Source: Planctomycetota bacterium (GTDB taxonomy: Bacteria; Planctomycetota; B15-G4). Taken from it: a stretch of 55,731 bases of DNA. Positions 43,101-50,728 of this stretch are shown piece by piece. Both the position numbers and the translations under genes were made by a program. Every line of letters starts with the position of its first letter. Within the stretch, counting starts at the first letter, position 1. A model generated the notes under the pieces. That model worked only from the letters and a program-made list of their open reading frames with translations, did no database searches and was not told the origin of the DNA. The DNA is taken from the NCBI GenBank assembly GCA_029259695.1, contig JAJDEQ010000160.1:1-55731 (forward strand), written 5' to 3'.

Positions 43101-43790
43101 CTGGAGCAGGTAGCGCTCGCCGTACACGCGGCAGAACTCGGCTGTCATCGCCTGGGCCTGCACACCATCGGCGGGGGCGTGTCGCCCGGCGCGGAGGACC
43201 AGTCGGTAGGGGCCCGCGCGCAATCGGCCGAGGCTGGTGCGACTGGTGGTGACGTCGAGCAGGTAGGTCGTGTCGCGGGCGACGTCCAGGACCAGGTGGC
43301 AGTTCTGCTGCACGCCACCGTCGTCGTCCTCGGCCAGCAGTTCGCCGTCCTCGGTGCGCACGCGCAGCATGGCGTTGAAGGCGTAGCTCTCCACCTCGAT
43401 CGTCAGCGGGCCGTCACCCGCCGCGGTGAAGCGGTGGGTGCGCACGGGCACGCTGACCGCTTCGCCCTGGACGTCGTCCGCCTGCGTGCCGGGGGGCAGC
43501 GGCAGTGCGCCCTCGATCACCTCGGCAGCGAGTGCTGCGGCGTCGGACCGCTCGTCGTCGTCGTCGTCGTCAGCTGCGGCGGCGGCTGCGGCTGCGGCTG
43601 CGGCTGCGGTGGCGGTGGCGGTGGCGGTGGCGGTGGCGGTAGACGTCGGGCCGCGCGGGGGCGCGGGAGCGATTCCGGTCCCGGCCACGAACGGGGCGGC
43701 GAGCAGCATGATGGCGCTCGAAGCGCGCAGGCTCGTCGTCACCCACTGGGGGAGGCGTTGGCCGGACGACAAGAAGCAGACGGCGCTCAC
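40176..43790 (-). CDS. CHAT-domain protease with TPR array and N-terminal PPC-like domain
   Basis: A 1204-residue protein. It has an N-terminal hydrophobic segment (SSAIMLLAAPFVAGTG), a Thr/Ala and poly-Ala/Asp simple-sequence linker, then a PPC-like beta domain (about 115-210). About eight TPR units follow (GSGETECFVQSYLGSAFLD, ALISLGTVQRQRYR, TLANLAVYLKLQDD). The C-terminal CHAT caspase-like domain has His1028 in HVAAHG and Cys1073 in LSACETARG, the catalytic pair. CHAT proteases cut partner proteins, in some cases gasdermin-like or Craspase-type targets. GTG start with AGGTGAG upstream. It diverges from the Imm33-like/SIR2 genes across 198 bases. Confidence 0.9.
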   Translation of the reverse strand: MSAVCFLSSGQRLPQWVTTSLRASSAIMLLAAPFVAGTGIAPAPPRGPTSTATATATATATAAAAAAAAAAAADDDDDDERSDAAALAAEVIEGALPLPPGTQADDVQGEAVSVPVRTHRFTAAGDGPLTIEVESYAFNAMLRVRTEDGELLAEDDDGGVQQNCHLVLDVARDTTYLLDVTTSRTSLGRLRAGPYRLVLRAGRHAPADGVQAQAMTAEFCRVYGERYLLQARQDPEQAATHMAGAVQSFLAAGNIEFQLDRWTAARPVLERAGELAQQEGLASNAALASILLGALDQLEGRTDDAIARLQPLAPAVAGSGETECFVQSYLGSAFLDHGREDDAERCFEHALQVAREIDHAGNQVEALGKLGWLAQWRGRLPDAERLHRDQADLARATGDADGEARALISLGTVQRQRYRWLDAVDTLEQALALANTPRTRLDAFGATGDAYLALGRLEEGRACFDSVREIAVSLNEPSSERFARLGVAQALYNERRLGEARDMLRALAAEDDAAERAGAPAPPAARGNVLFQLALLLADLDEHDVVRDTYARTLELFRDAGDALGETQTLANLAVYLKLQDDVTGARACYDELMARARAAGLDEARARAAANLALLELDDDRVDAARAHAHEALSVGRELGLDDLVVDALVVQAQIDLAGGDLDGALAAFEQAQNVAADSPWRSLDTGESAAARARRWYLGELAQDLAWLRRQRSVGTGTGPDGRALINEGFVEAARWKGRALLEGITEQRREDAVDLAIGVGIEAVQQDVLEPGELLIEYVTGDARYYAYAITRDTAQFVALGERDVIDDELGTFLDLIGHEPDAADAAAVARTGGTLYRALLGPVLTAVASALPTGDSAPTRLLIVPATSLSGLPFEALVADEPGGAADPPRSFADVSFLLDTHEVVYAPSTPVLAELTAKGTRSARGAVLLLADPVYPQQSADGEGWLEPLPGTRDEALDIASIVLELARQGDGTPDDSPLDAIGAGGDASFSNDALALHLGAAATPARLQGDLSRYAILHVAAHGLVDPVSPNRSALALSFDADSGGRVPLAAVLDLKLDADLTVLSACETARGRNQRGEGVQSLARAFLHAGSRSVVASLWKVSDFETSLLMRRMYAELLLAGRRPASALREAKLALRRGPGELANRSLRLDAGRQRGVALAPGTGPAAPPVIGPRLPPVSLSGHPFYWAPFIAIGGAR
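43553..43640 (-). repeat. Trinucleotide and hexanucleotide microsatellites in the CHAT gene
   Basis: Runs of tcg (coding Asp), gcggct-like (coding Ala) and ggtggc-like (coding Ala/Thr) are stacked in the 5' part of the CHAT gene. They encode a DDDDDD stretch and alternating Thr-Ala. Such tracts are prone to length change but keep frame if changed by threes. Confidence 0.85.
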
Positions 43791-43898
43791 GGCGGGGGCT
43801 CACCTGGCGTCGGCGCCGGGAGCAGGATCTCCGCGGGGCCGGACTCGATGCCTGATCTTAGCCGGGGAGGCCGGATCAGGGCTCGATCGCCCGAATGG

Positions 43899-43914
43899 AG
43901 CCGGATTTCCGGCT
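43899..43914. promoter_or_regulatory. Inverted repeat AGCCGGA-TT-TCCGGCT in a divergent region
   Basis: A 16-base perfect palindrome with a 2-base centre lies in the 198-base gap between the CHAT gene (reverse) and the Imm33-like gene (forward). It could be an operator for one or both. No assigned regulator. Confidence 0.35.
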
Positions 43915-43988
43915 TCCTCTCCGGGGCGGCCGAGGCTAGCCGGACTAGGGCTCAACGCTGGCGGGCCTCGCAGCCGATCTGGAAGACC

Positions 43989-44306
43989 ATGGACGAGGAT
44001 CACGAACACGACTTTTCCGAGGCCCAGTGGCCGTTCGACGAGCCGATCGACGTCGGCGCGTTGACCACGGTGAACATCGCCGAGGCGGGCGATCCGATCC
44101 TGCTCGTGACCCACGACGCCGACGACGGCTGCTGGCAGATCCTGTGCGGCAAGACGAACGACCTCGAGGACGGCCTGTTCGTCTGCCTGGGCTGCCTGTT
44201 CGACCTCGACCCCTCGCTGGGCGAACTCGCCGACCTGCCCAAGGGCTGGTTCGCGTGGCGCGAGTCGAACATGTCCCCGTGGCAGCGCAAGCCCCGCACG
44301 ACCTGA
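43989..44306 (+). CDS. DUF2185/Imm33-like small acidic protein
   Basis: A 105-residue soluble acidic protein starting MDEDHEHDFSEAQW. The core (VNIAEAGDPILLVTHDADDG, CWQILCGKTNDLED, FDLDPSLGELADLPKGWFAWR, SPWQRK) fits the DUF2185/Imm33 pattern as I know it: a Trp-containing strand, Asp-Pro-Ser-Leu, then LPxGxxAxR. Imm33 members are often immunity or housekeeping partners of toxins. Four cysteines (CWQILC, VCLGC) are notable. The gene is 56 bases upstream of the SIR2-like gene and on the same strand. Family assignment is moderate. Confidence 0.65.
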   Translation: MDEDHEHDFSEAQWPFDEPIDVGALTTVNIAEAGDPILLVTHDADDGCWQILCGKTNDLEDGLFVCLGCLFDLDPSLGELADLPKGWFAWRESNMSPWQRKPRTT

Positions 44307-44362
44307 GCTCCCGCGTGCGCTGAGTCGTGTGCGAGAATGCCGTCCTCCCGGGGGAGGCGCGC

Positions 44363-46099
44363 ATGGCATCGGCTTTCGATCGCACTCTCGAGCGGCTCGT
44401 GGCTGCGTACGAGAAGGGACGCCTGGTGCCGTTCATCGGCGCCGGCATGAGCGTGCCCACGTGTCCGGGATGGGCGCAGTTCATCACCAGCCTGGAGCGC
44501 ACGGCGGGCACCCGTCCGCGCTCACCGAGCGCCGAGCCCGACGCGCTCATCCGGCGCGCCCACACCGCCGTGCGCACCCTGCGCAACGACGCCCCGCTGC
44601 GCTTCGCCGACCGTGTGCGTCACGCGTTGATCGGCCGGCGGCACTCGCCGCCCAAGCAGACCGAGGCCCTGGCGCGCACGTGGTGGCCGCTGGTCCTGAC
44701 GACCAACTACGACAACTGCTTCGTGACCGCCTTCCGCGAGCGCACCGACGGTCGCAACGTCGACGTGCTCGGCCGCAACCCCGAAGACTGCCAGCGGGTG
44801 CTCTCGTCGCTCACGTCTCCGTCACGCACGCTCGTGTGGGCCCTGCAGGGTTTCCTGGGGGCACCCTGTCCCCCGGCGCCGACCAGGTACGAGGCGCGCT
44901 ACCTCGAGCGGGAACTCGTCGTCGGTCACGCCGAGTACCGTTCGGTGACCTACCGCGAGCTGCACTTCCGGCGGGCCTTCGCCGAGGTCTACCGCAATCG
45001 CTCGCTGCTGTTCGTCGGGTCGGGCCTGCGCGATCCCTACCTGCTCGAACTGTTCGGCGAGATCCTCGAGACCTACGGCCCCAGCAGTCACCCGCACTAC
45101 GCACTGATCCGGCGCGGCGAGTTGACGGAGGCGCAGCGCCTGTTCCTGCGCGAGCGCTACCAGACCGAGGTCTTCGAGTACCGGAATCACGGGGACCTGC
45201 CGCGCTACCTCGATCGCCTGGCCGACACGATCGAACGCTCGAGCAGCAAGGAGGTGCGTTGGGGCTACTCCCTGTCGGCGCCGCACACGCCCACGGGCAG
45301 CGATGACGACGCCGACTTCGAGGTCGTGCGGGCCCACCTGCCGCTGCCGGACGCGAGCCGCAAGCAGTGCCTGGCCGTGAACGCCATCGGCACGCCCGGC
45401 AAGGACTACGCGTTCAGTCGCGGGATCCACGCGCTGTTGCGCCGTGCCGGGGTGGAGGACGCCGACCCGCTGGAGGTGCACGGCGACGGTCACGTGGCGC
45501 GGTTCAGCGGTCATCCGATCTATGCCGTGCTGGCGCGCAGCAAGCGCGGCGAGCACGACCTGCGACTCATCGCCCGCGCCACCGGCGAACTGCTCGACTG
45601 CGCCTGGGACGACGGCCATCGCCACGTGCTGCTGCAACTGCTCGCAGCCGGGCGTCAGCGCATCTTCCCGGTGCGCATGCCCTTCATCCAGATCGCACGG
45701 GCCTACGCCCAATGGCGGCGAGAGCACCCGCGGCGCAGGCTGCGCCTGTCGCTGCACGTGGTTGCTCCCGCGGTGACGGCCGAGATCGGGCGCGGACGGC
45801 TCGACGTGATCGAACTGCTCACGTGCACCGACATCCGCTTCTGGGTCATCGTGGACAATCGCCACGACGAACCGCTGCGCGTGCTGTTGCAGCGCCCGGC
45901 CGAGACGGGCATCGACGAGCTGGCGGCCGAGCTGCGCACGACCGGCCGGGGCTGGCACGTGTTGGTCTACCCTCCGCCGTACGAGGACGAGGACGAGAAG
46001 CGGCTGGTCAAGGCGCGACGGCCGACGCTGGAGAGTCGCGGCGTGGTCTCGGGCAGCACGCTGGTGTTCACCAAGCGCAAGCCGGGGCAGCGCGATTGA
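44363..46099 (+). CDS. SIR2-like domain protein with uncharacterised C-terminal domain
   Basis: A 578-residue protein with a GGGGAGG site 5 bases before the ATG. The N-terminal 270 residues are a SIR2-like NAD-binding fold: FIGAGMSVP (Gly26-Ser30), LTTNYDN (Asn115), and LFVGSGLRDPYL. In defence SIR2 proteins the next active-site His is in a KLHG-like segment; here the matching stretch is VWALQGFLG, so the residue is Gln162. The C-terminal 300 residues (LAVNAIGTPGKDYAFSRGIH, RRLRLSLHVVAPAVTAEIG, LTCTDIRFWVIVDNRHDEP) match nothing I know. SIR2 defence proteins deplete NAD in infected cells; the substitution questions catalysis. Located between Imm33-like and DUF488 genes. Confidence 0.82.
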   Translation: MASAFDRTLERLVAAYEKGRLVPFIGAGMSVPTCPGWAQFITSLERTAGTRPRSPSAEPDALIRRAHTAVRTLRNDAPLRFADRVRHALIGRRHSPPKQTEALARTWWPLVLTTNYDNCFVTAFRERTDGRNVDVLGRNPEDCQRVLSSLTSPSRTLVWALQGFLGAPCPPAPTRYEARYLERELVVGHAEYRSVTYRELHFRRAFAEVYRNRSLLFVGSGLRDPYLLELFGEILETYGPSSHPHYALIRRGELTEAQRLFLRERYQTEVFEYRNHGDLPRYLDRLADTIERSSSKEVRWGYSLSAPHTPTGSDDDADFEVVRAHLPLPDASRKQCLAVNAIGTPGKDYAFSRGIHALLRRAGVEDADPLEVHGDGHVARFSGHPIYAVLARSKRGEHDLRLIARATGELLDCAWDDGHRHVLLQLLAAGRQRIFPVRMPFIQIARAYAQWRREHPRRRLRLSLHVVAPAVTAEIGRGRLDVIELLTCTDIRFWVIVDNRHDEPLRVLLQRPAETGIDELAAELRTTGRGWHVLVYPPPYEDEDEKRLVKARRPTLESRGVVSGSTLVFTKRKPGQRD

Positions 46100-46139
46100 G
46101 CGGCGGGGTGGGCCACAGTGCGGTTTCGGAGCGCCTACG

Positions 46140-46496
46140 ATGACCACGATCCGACTCAAGCGGGCCTACGAGGCCGCGGCGCCCGGGGACGGCCTGCGCG
46201 TCCTGGTGGAGCGGCTGTGGCCGCGGGGAGTGGCCAAGCAGCAGGCCCGGATCGACCTGTGGGCCAAGGACGTCGCCCCGTCCACGGAGCTGCGGCGCTG
46301 GTACGCCCACGAGCCCGAGCGCTGGCCCGAGTTCAAGCGACGCTACCGGGCCGAGCTGAAGGGCAACGCCGAGGCATTGAAGGGGCTCCGAGACCAGCTC
46401 GAAGTCGGCCCGGTGACCTTCGTCTTCGCGGCCCGGGACGAGGCCCGCAACAGCGCGGTCGTCCTGAAGCAGTACCTCGAGCAACTCGAGGGCTGA
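46140..46496 (+). CDS. DUF488-family protein
   Basis: A 118-residue soluble protein with the DUF488 pattern: RAYEAAAPGDGLRVLVERLWPRG, then LWAKDVAPSTELRRWYAHEP, FKRRYRAEL and VTFVFAARDEARNSAVVL. Family members have a Rossmann-like fold and are widespread; reactions are not established, though a heme- or iron-linked role has been proposed for some. It starts 40 bases past the SIR2 gene and may be co-transcribed. It is convergent with the sulfotransferase gene. Confidence 0.85.
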   Translation: MTTIRLKRAYEAAAPGDGLRVLVERLWPRGVAKQQARIDLWAKDVAPSTELRRWYAHEPERWPEFKRRYRAELKGNAEALKGLRDQLEVGPVTFVFAARDEARNSAVVLKQYLEQLEG

Positions 46497-46543
46497 GCGG
46501 CGGGGGCTGCGCGTGTCGTGCGCCGCGGCGGCGCCGGAAGCGC

Positions 46544-47551
46544 TCAGGCCGACTGGGTCTGGTCGGGCTTGTGGGCCGCCGAACCGGTGGGCGGCTTGTA
46601 GTTCCTGATCAGCCGACGCGGGCGGTGCTTCTCGTAGACGATGCGCATGCGTTGGGCGGGGGTGGGCCGCTTGCCACTCAGGCTGTAGCCCAACTCGGTC
46701 AGTTGCTTCCCCGCGATGCCCTCGAAGCCGCACACGAACTCGTCGTCGGCGTCGGTGCGCCAACGTTCGACGCGACCCTTGTTGACGGTCTTGGTCGTGC
46801 GCTGGTGGAACGAGTTGTCGCCGCGCGCGACATTGCTGCGGGCGTTCTTGTGGTAGTCGAGCATCGACTCGGCGAAGTCCTCGCGCAGGAACTCGCAGAT
46901 GCCCTTCAGCATCCCCTCCGGATCGTCGGCGAGGTCTTCGTAGCGGATCTGCAGGTAGCGCTGTGGGCCGAGCGTCTTCGCGGCCCGGCGGCAGCGCTGG
47001 ATCGCGTCGCGCCAGCGCAGTGCCACCTCGTACACGTTGCCCTTGTCGTAGTTGTCCGAGAAGGGCGGTGTGAGGCAGCTCACGGCCACGTCGCGACCGT
47101 CGCGGATGATGTGGATCACCTGGCACTCGGGGAACCATGCGTTCACTTCCGGCAGGAAGCGGTACGTGCCCGGGGTCTTCTCGCCCCAGCGGGCCTTGCC
47201 CGTGCGCTCGCACCAGAGCTGCATGATCGCGTCGAAGATGCCGCCGGGGGAGTCGGCCTGCATGGCGCGCGCGTAGGTCTCGTCGCGGTCCAGCTCCCAT
47301 TCGAGCTGACGCTTCTTGCTGACCAGCCGCTCCACCGCCACGCGGCGGTTGGCTTCGTCCTTCATCGAACCGTACTTCTGTTCGACGCGGCGCAGGTAGC
47401 TGGCGACGTGCGCTTCGGCGGGGATCACGATGCGCGGGTGCTCGTTGAGCATGAGTCGCAGCAGGGTCGTGCCCGAGCGCGGATGTCCGACGACGAAGAT
47501 GGGGGCGTTGGTCCGCTGTCCCGTGTTCATGCCGTTCTCGTCTCGTGTCAT
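46544..47551 (-). CDS. PAPS-dependent sulfotransferase
   Basis: A 335-residue enzyme that transfers sulfate from PAPS to an acceptor. The 5'-phosphosulfate loop is GHPRSGTTLLR (residues 22-32), and the 3'-phosphate segment is IIRDGRDVAVSCL. Downstream LQIRYEDLADDPEG is also typical of this family. The ATG at 47551 overlaps the stop of the dehydrogenase gene (ATGA); an ATG at 47530 is the alternative. It is the last gene of a four-gene run that makes glycerol phosphate-type polymer parts, so the acceptor is probably that polymer or a lipid intermediate. Substrate unproven. Confidence 0.88.
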   Translation of the reverse strand: MTRDENGMNTGQRTNAPIFVVGHPRSGTTLLRLMLNEHPRIVIPAEAHVASYLRRVEQKYGSMKDEANRRVAVERLVSKKRQLEWELDRDETYARAMQADSPGGIFDAIMQLWCERTGKARWGEKTPGTYRFLPEVNAWFPECQVIHIIRDGRDVAVSCLTPPFSDNYDKGNVYEVALRWRDAIQRCRRAAKTLGPQRYLQIRYEDLADDPEGMLKGICEFLREDFAESMLDYHKNARSNVARGDNSFHQRTTKTVNKGRVERWRTDADDEFVCGFEGIAGKQLTELGYSLSGKRPTPAQRMRIVYEKHRPRRLIRNYKPPTGSAAHKPDQTQSA

Positions 47552-48600
47552 GCGGGGAAGGCCGCGTTGTAGGCGCGCTGCAGGTCGTCCTCGTCGGCGA
47601 TCGAGAGGGCGGTCCAGCGCCCGGGGCGCGTCTCGGGTCCCAGGCGCGCGGCCTGCACGAACTCCTCGCGGCTCACGCCGATGTCCTCGGGTGTGGCGAT
47701 CATGCCCGCGGCCGCGGCGAAGGCCTGCAGCGGCGCGGGATCGTCGCCGTGGAGCACGCTGCAGAAGATCGTGGCCAGGCCCACCTGTTCGCCGTGCAGT
47801 CCGTTGCCGGCGGCCATGTGGTCGAGCTGGTGCGAGACGAGGTGTTCCGAACCGCTGCAGGGCCGGCTCGTACCGCACACCTCCATGGCCAGGCCGCTCA
47901 GCACGAGACCCTCCACCACGCGCTCGAGGAACGCGGGGTCGTCGGCGTCCGGTGCGGCGGTCGCGAGCACCTGCCGGGCGCCGGCCCGGGCCAGGGTGAG
48001 CGCCATGCCGTTGAGCGACGCCTTGCCGCGCTCCGCGGCCAGGCGCCAGTCGGTGCAGGCGGTGAAGTTGCTCAGCAGATCACCCATGCCGGCCAGGCGC
48101 AGGCGCCGCGTGGAACCCACCAGCACGTCCAGGTCGGCCACGACGCCGAGGGGCATGACGCCGCCCACGCTGCTGCGGCCTCCGTTGTTGCGCAACACGA
48201 CGACCGGTGAGCAGAAGCCGTCGTTGCTGGCCGCGGTCGGGACCGAGATCCACGGCAGCCGGCGCTCGGCGGCGGTGAGCTTGACCACGTCGATCACCGA
48301 GCCGCCGCCGACGGCGAGCAGCAGGTCGGGGTAGAACGCCTCCACCAGGTCGCGCTTGACCCGGTCCACTTCGTCGAAGGTCGGGGCGGTGACCTCCTCC
48401 ACGCGCACCGACACGCCGGCGTCCTCCAGGGCCGTCGCGACCCGTCGCCCGAGCGCGGCGGTGGGTCCGGCGCCCGTCACCACCAGCGCCCGCGCGAACG
48501 CGAGGTTGGCTTCGCGCAGCGTGGCCGGGATGTCCCCCAGTGCGCCGGGGCGGACCACCGTGAACAGCGGCAGGCTGACGGTCTGGAGCAGCGTTCCCAT
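47548..48600 (-). CDS. sn-Glycerol-1-phosphate dehydrogenase (AraM/EgsA-like)
   Basis: A 350-residue iron/zinc-dependent dehydrogenase of the glycerol-1-phosphate branch, which reduces dihydroxyacetone phosphate to G1P with NAD(P)H. Marks are AVGGGSVIDVVKLTA (nucleotide site), SVPTAASNDGFCSP, GMGDLLSNFTA (metal Asp), and SGSEHLVSHQLDH with later NGLHGEQVG (metal His). The S-x-SEH-x-x-SH pattern separates it from ordinary alcohol dehydrogenases. G1P is the archaeal lipid stereoisomer and also occurs in some bacteria. In this cluster it would feed a cytidylyltransferase and a CDP-glycerol polymerase. Confidence 0.87.
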   Translation of the reverse strand: MGTLLQTVSLPLFTVVRPGALGDIPATLREANLAFARALVVTGAGPTAALGRRVATALEDAGVSVRVEEVTAPTFDEVDRVKRDLVEAFYPDLLLAVGGGSVIDVVKLTAAERRLPWISVPTAASNDGFCSPVVVLRNNGGRSSVGGVMPLGVVADLDVLVGSTRRLRLAGMGDLLSNFTACTDWRLAAERGKASLNGMALTLARAGARQVLATAAPDADDPAFLERVVEGLVLSGLAMEVCGTSRPCSGSEHLVSHQLDHMAAGNGLHGEQVGLATIFCSVLHGDDPAPLQAFAAAAGMIATPEDIGVSREEFVQAARLGPETRPGRWTALSIADEDDLQRAYNAAFPA

Positions 48601-48624
48601 GGTCGTGGCAGGGCCGGTGAGCCC

Positions 48625-49347
48625 TCAGTCCTCCAGGCGTGGCGCCAACGCTTCAGCGGCCGCCAGATCTTCGAGCGTGTCGATCTCGATCCACGGCGAG
48701 CCGCCCGTCGAGCAGCTCGCGATGGCCACCCGGTCGGCGATGCCGTTGAGTGCGCCTTCGTACCACTCGTGCGTGCGACCGGCTGCCACCATGCGTTCGA
48801 GCTCCCCGTAGAACACCGCGAGGGCCTCGCCGCGGAAACGAAGCAGCCCAATATACTCGCCGTCCGCCCCGCCCGGATCGAGGTCCTTTCCGATCCGCGT
48901 CATGCGGCCGTCGCGGTAGGTCACCTTCATCTGCTCCTCGGCCAGCGGGCAGGTGTCGTCGATGACCAGCGTTGCGTCGCCTTCACAGGCCAGCAGCGAG
49001 GCCAGGATCGGCGTGGCGAACATGGTGTCGCCGTTCATCAGCAGCAGGTCGTCGGGGACGTGCTGCGCGAGCATGAGCACGGTGTAGATGTTGTTGTAGA
49101 CGTCCCACTTGTCGTTGTGGATCAGGCCCACGCGCTCGCCGTAGCCCGCGCCGATGACCTCGGCCGCATAGCCCGTGATGACGCGGATCGTGCCCGGGTC
49201 CACGCCGCACGCGTCGAGCGCGGCGAGCTGCCGGTCCAGCACGGGCACGCCGGCCACGGGGATCAGGTTCTTGGGGCGGTCGGCGGTGGCGTCGCCGAGG
49301 CGCGAGCCGCGACCTGCGGCCAGGATGCACACGGTAGGTGGGGTCAC
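48625..49347 (-). CDS. Sugar-phosphate/alditol nucleotidyltransferase (cytidylyltransferase-like)
   Basis: A 240-residue NTP-transferase-fold enzyme. The NTP loop is ILAAGRGSRLGDATADRPK; MNGDTMFATP is the metal Asp site. NDKWDVYNNIYTVL and EEQMKVTYRDGRMTRIGKDL match the LicC/IPCT-type cytidylyltransferases in my memory, which make CDP-activated small alcohols. Given the adjacent G1P dehydrogenase and CDP-glycerol transferase, G1P cytidylyltransferase is the best guess; this is inference from context. GTG start with weak ribosome site. Confidence 0.75.
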   Translation of the reverse strand: MTPPTVCILAAGRGSRLGDATADRPKNLIPVAGVPVLDRQLAALDACGVDPGTIRVITGYAAEVIGAGYGERVGLIHNDKWDVYNNIYTVLMLAQHVPDDLLLMNGDTMFATPILASLLACEGDATLVIDDTCPLAEEQMKVTYRDGRMTRIGKDLDPGGADGEYIGLLRFRGEALAVFYGELERMVAAGRTHEWYEGALNGIADRVAIASCSTGGSPWIEIDTLEDLAAAEALAPRLED

Positions 49348-49422
49348 GGTCGGGCTCGGATCGGTCGGCAGGCGGGGCGTGGTCGCGCACGGCGTCGGCG
49401 GGCGGCGGTCAGGTGGTCGGGG

Positions 49423-50487
49423 TCAGGCGGTGGCTGCGGCTGCGGGTGCGCCGATGCCCAGGATGCTGTAGGTCTGCTCGATCGCCGCGTCGGTCGCGTT
49501 GCCCGGGTTGTAGTAGACGTCGTGCAACGCGGCGCGGCGTACGTCCGCGAATTCATCGGGCCGGTCGAGTCCGGTGGCGATCAGCTCGGGCAGCGCGCGT
49601 ACGTCGTCGCAGGCCCGGGCCATCTTGTCGCGCCAGGTGGTCACGTCGGCCCGGTCGGCGCGGTGTTTCAGCTGGTCCGGGAACGTGAGCAGGATCGACG
49701 GGCGATCGAGGTGCAGCCACTCGAAGGCGACCGACGAGAAGTCCGTGACGAGCAGGTCGGCTGCGTGCATGAGCGGGATCACGTCCGACACCGCGGGGGT
49801 CACCAGGCCGGGGCGCCTGACGCCGTCCAGCGCGGCGCTCCAGTCGGCCTGGGCGTAGCGCGGGTCGTACGAGTTGTCGTGCAGTTTGACGATCACGTTC
49901 GCGTCGATGCCGGCGAGCACGGAGAGCACCTGGTGTCCCATCTCCTCCAGCGAAGACTCCGGCCCCCACGTCGGGGCGTAGAGCACCGTGGGCACGTCCG
50001 GGTCGAGGCCGAATGCGCGCAGCGTGGCGGCGCGGTCGAGCGATCCGTCGGTCAGGCGATCGGTCTTGGGCATGCCCACCGGCAGCAGGCGCGGGTCGCC
50101 CGCCTGGAAGAACCCGCGCTCGATCAGGCGGCGCTCGAGCCACGGCCCGATGACGAACACGTGGTCGTAGTCCAGCACGCGCTTGTTCATGTTGTGCCCC
50201 TTGCCCGAGATCCCGTGGAACATCTGGATCGTGGCTCGGGCGCGGCGCGTGGCCAGCAACCAGTCGGCGGAGAACAGCACGTCGGGGGAGCTGAACTTGG
50301 CCATCCAGTTGGGACGTCGCCGGGCGGGCAGCGCCCCCACGCGATCGAACAGGCTCGAGTCGGAGCGGCCCTGCTGCTTGCCGTAGAGCACGATCGACAT
50401 GCGCGGATCCTCCAGCAGCCGCCGGTGGACGGGCCGGAAGATCTCGTAGTTCATGGGGCGCTTGGCGCGGAACGCGATGCTGGTCAC
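49423..50487 (-). CDS. CDP-glycerol glycerophosphotransferase family protein (TagB/TagF-like)
   Basis: A 354-residue GT-B-like transferase that moves glycerol phosphate from CDP-glycerol to a growing chain. The family elements are FSADWLLATRR and MFHGISGKGHNMNKR, LYAPTWGPESS, VIVKLHDNSYDPRY, and the signature VTDFSSVAFEWLHLDRP. No membrane helix is present, as in TagB/TagF. GTG start at 50487. It is the first gene of the four-gene run. In Gram-positives this enzyme builds teichoic acid; in Gram-negatives related genes make capsule or lipid-linked polymer. Number of units added is unknown. Confidence 0.85.
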   Translation of the reverse strand: MTSIAFRAKRPMNYEIFRPVHRRLLEDPRMSIVLYGKQQGRSDSSLFDRVGALPARRRPNWMAKFSSPDVLFSADWLLATRRARATIQMFHGISGKGHNMNKRVLDYDHVFVIGPWLERRLIERGFFQAGDPRLLPVGMPKTDRLTDGSLDRAATLRAFGLDPDVPTVLYAPTWGPESSLEEMGHQVLSVLAGIDANVIVKLHDNSYDPRYAQADWSAALDGVRRPGLVTPAVSDVIPLMHAADLLVTDFSSVAFEWLHLDRPSILLTFPDQLKHRADRADVTTWRDKMARACDDVRALPELIATGLDRPDEFADVRRAALHDVYYNPGNATDAAIEQTYSILGIGAPAAAATA

Positions 50488-50728
50488 GCAGGATCTCGGT
50501 CGCTCGGGGCTGCATGGTAGCGAGTGGCTGTGGGGGATGTCAGGGCGCCGGGCCGCGCTTCGGCGCCGTCGTGGGAGGGCGCCGCACAGTGCTCGTTACG
50601 GGCCCGTTACGCCCGGGAGGGCGTCCGGCGCGTTTGATGGAGCGAGCAGTCGCCAACGCTGTGAGCCCTGCTCGGCCGCGCACCGGAGTGCGCGCGCTTC
50701 GCCCAGACCACACCCACGGAGCCCGACC
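50488..50728. other. Divergent promoter region (no gene)
   Basis: A 241-base gap between the CDP-glycerol operon (reverse) and the vWA gene (forward). It holds no gene. A start-proximal cacgga before the vWA ATG is the ribosome site. No clear regulatory repeat. Confidence 0.3.

Noticed and set aside
41898..43988. Long forward extension of the Imm33-like frame
   Set aside because: It is antisense to the CHAT gene and has the Gly/Ala/Arg pattern of a shadow; the ATG at 43989 starts the recognised domain.
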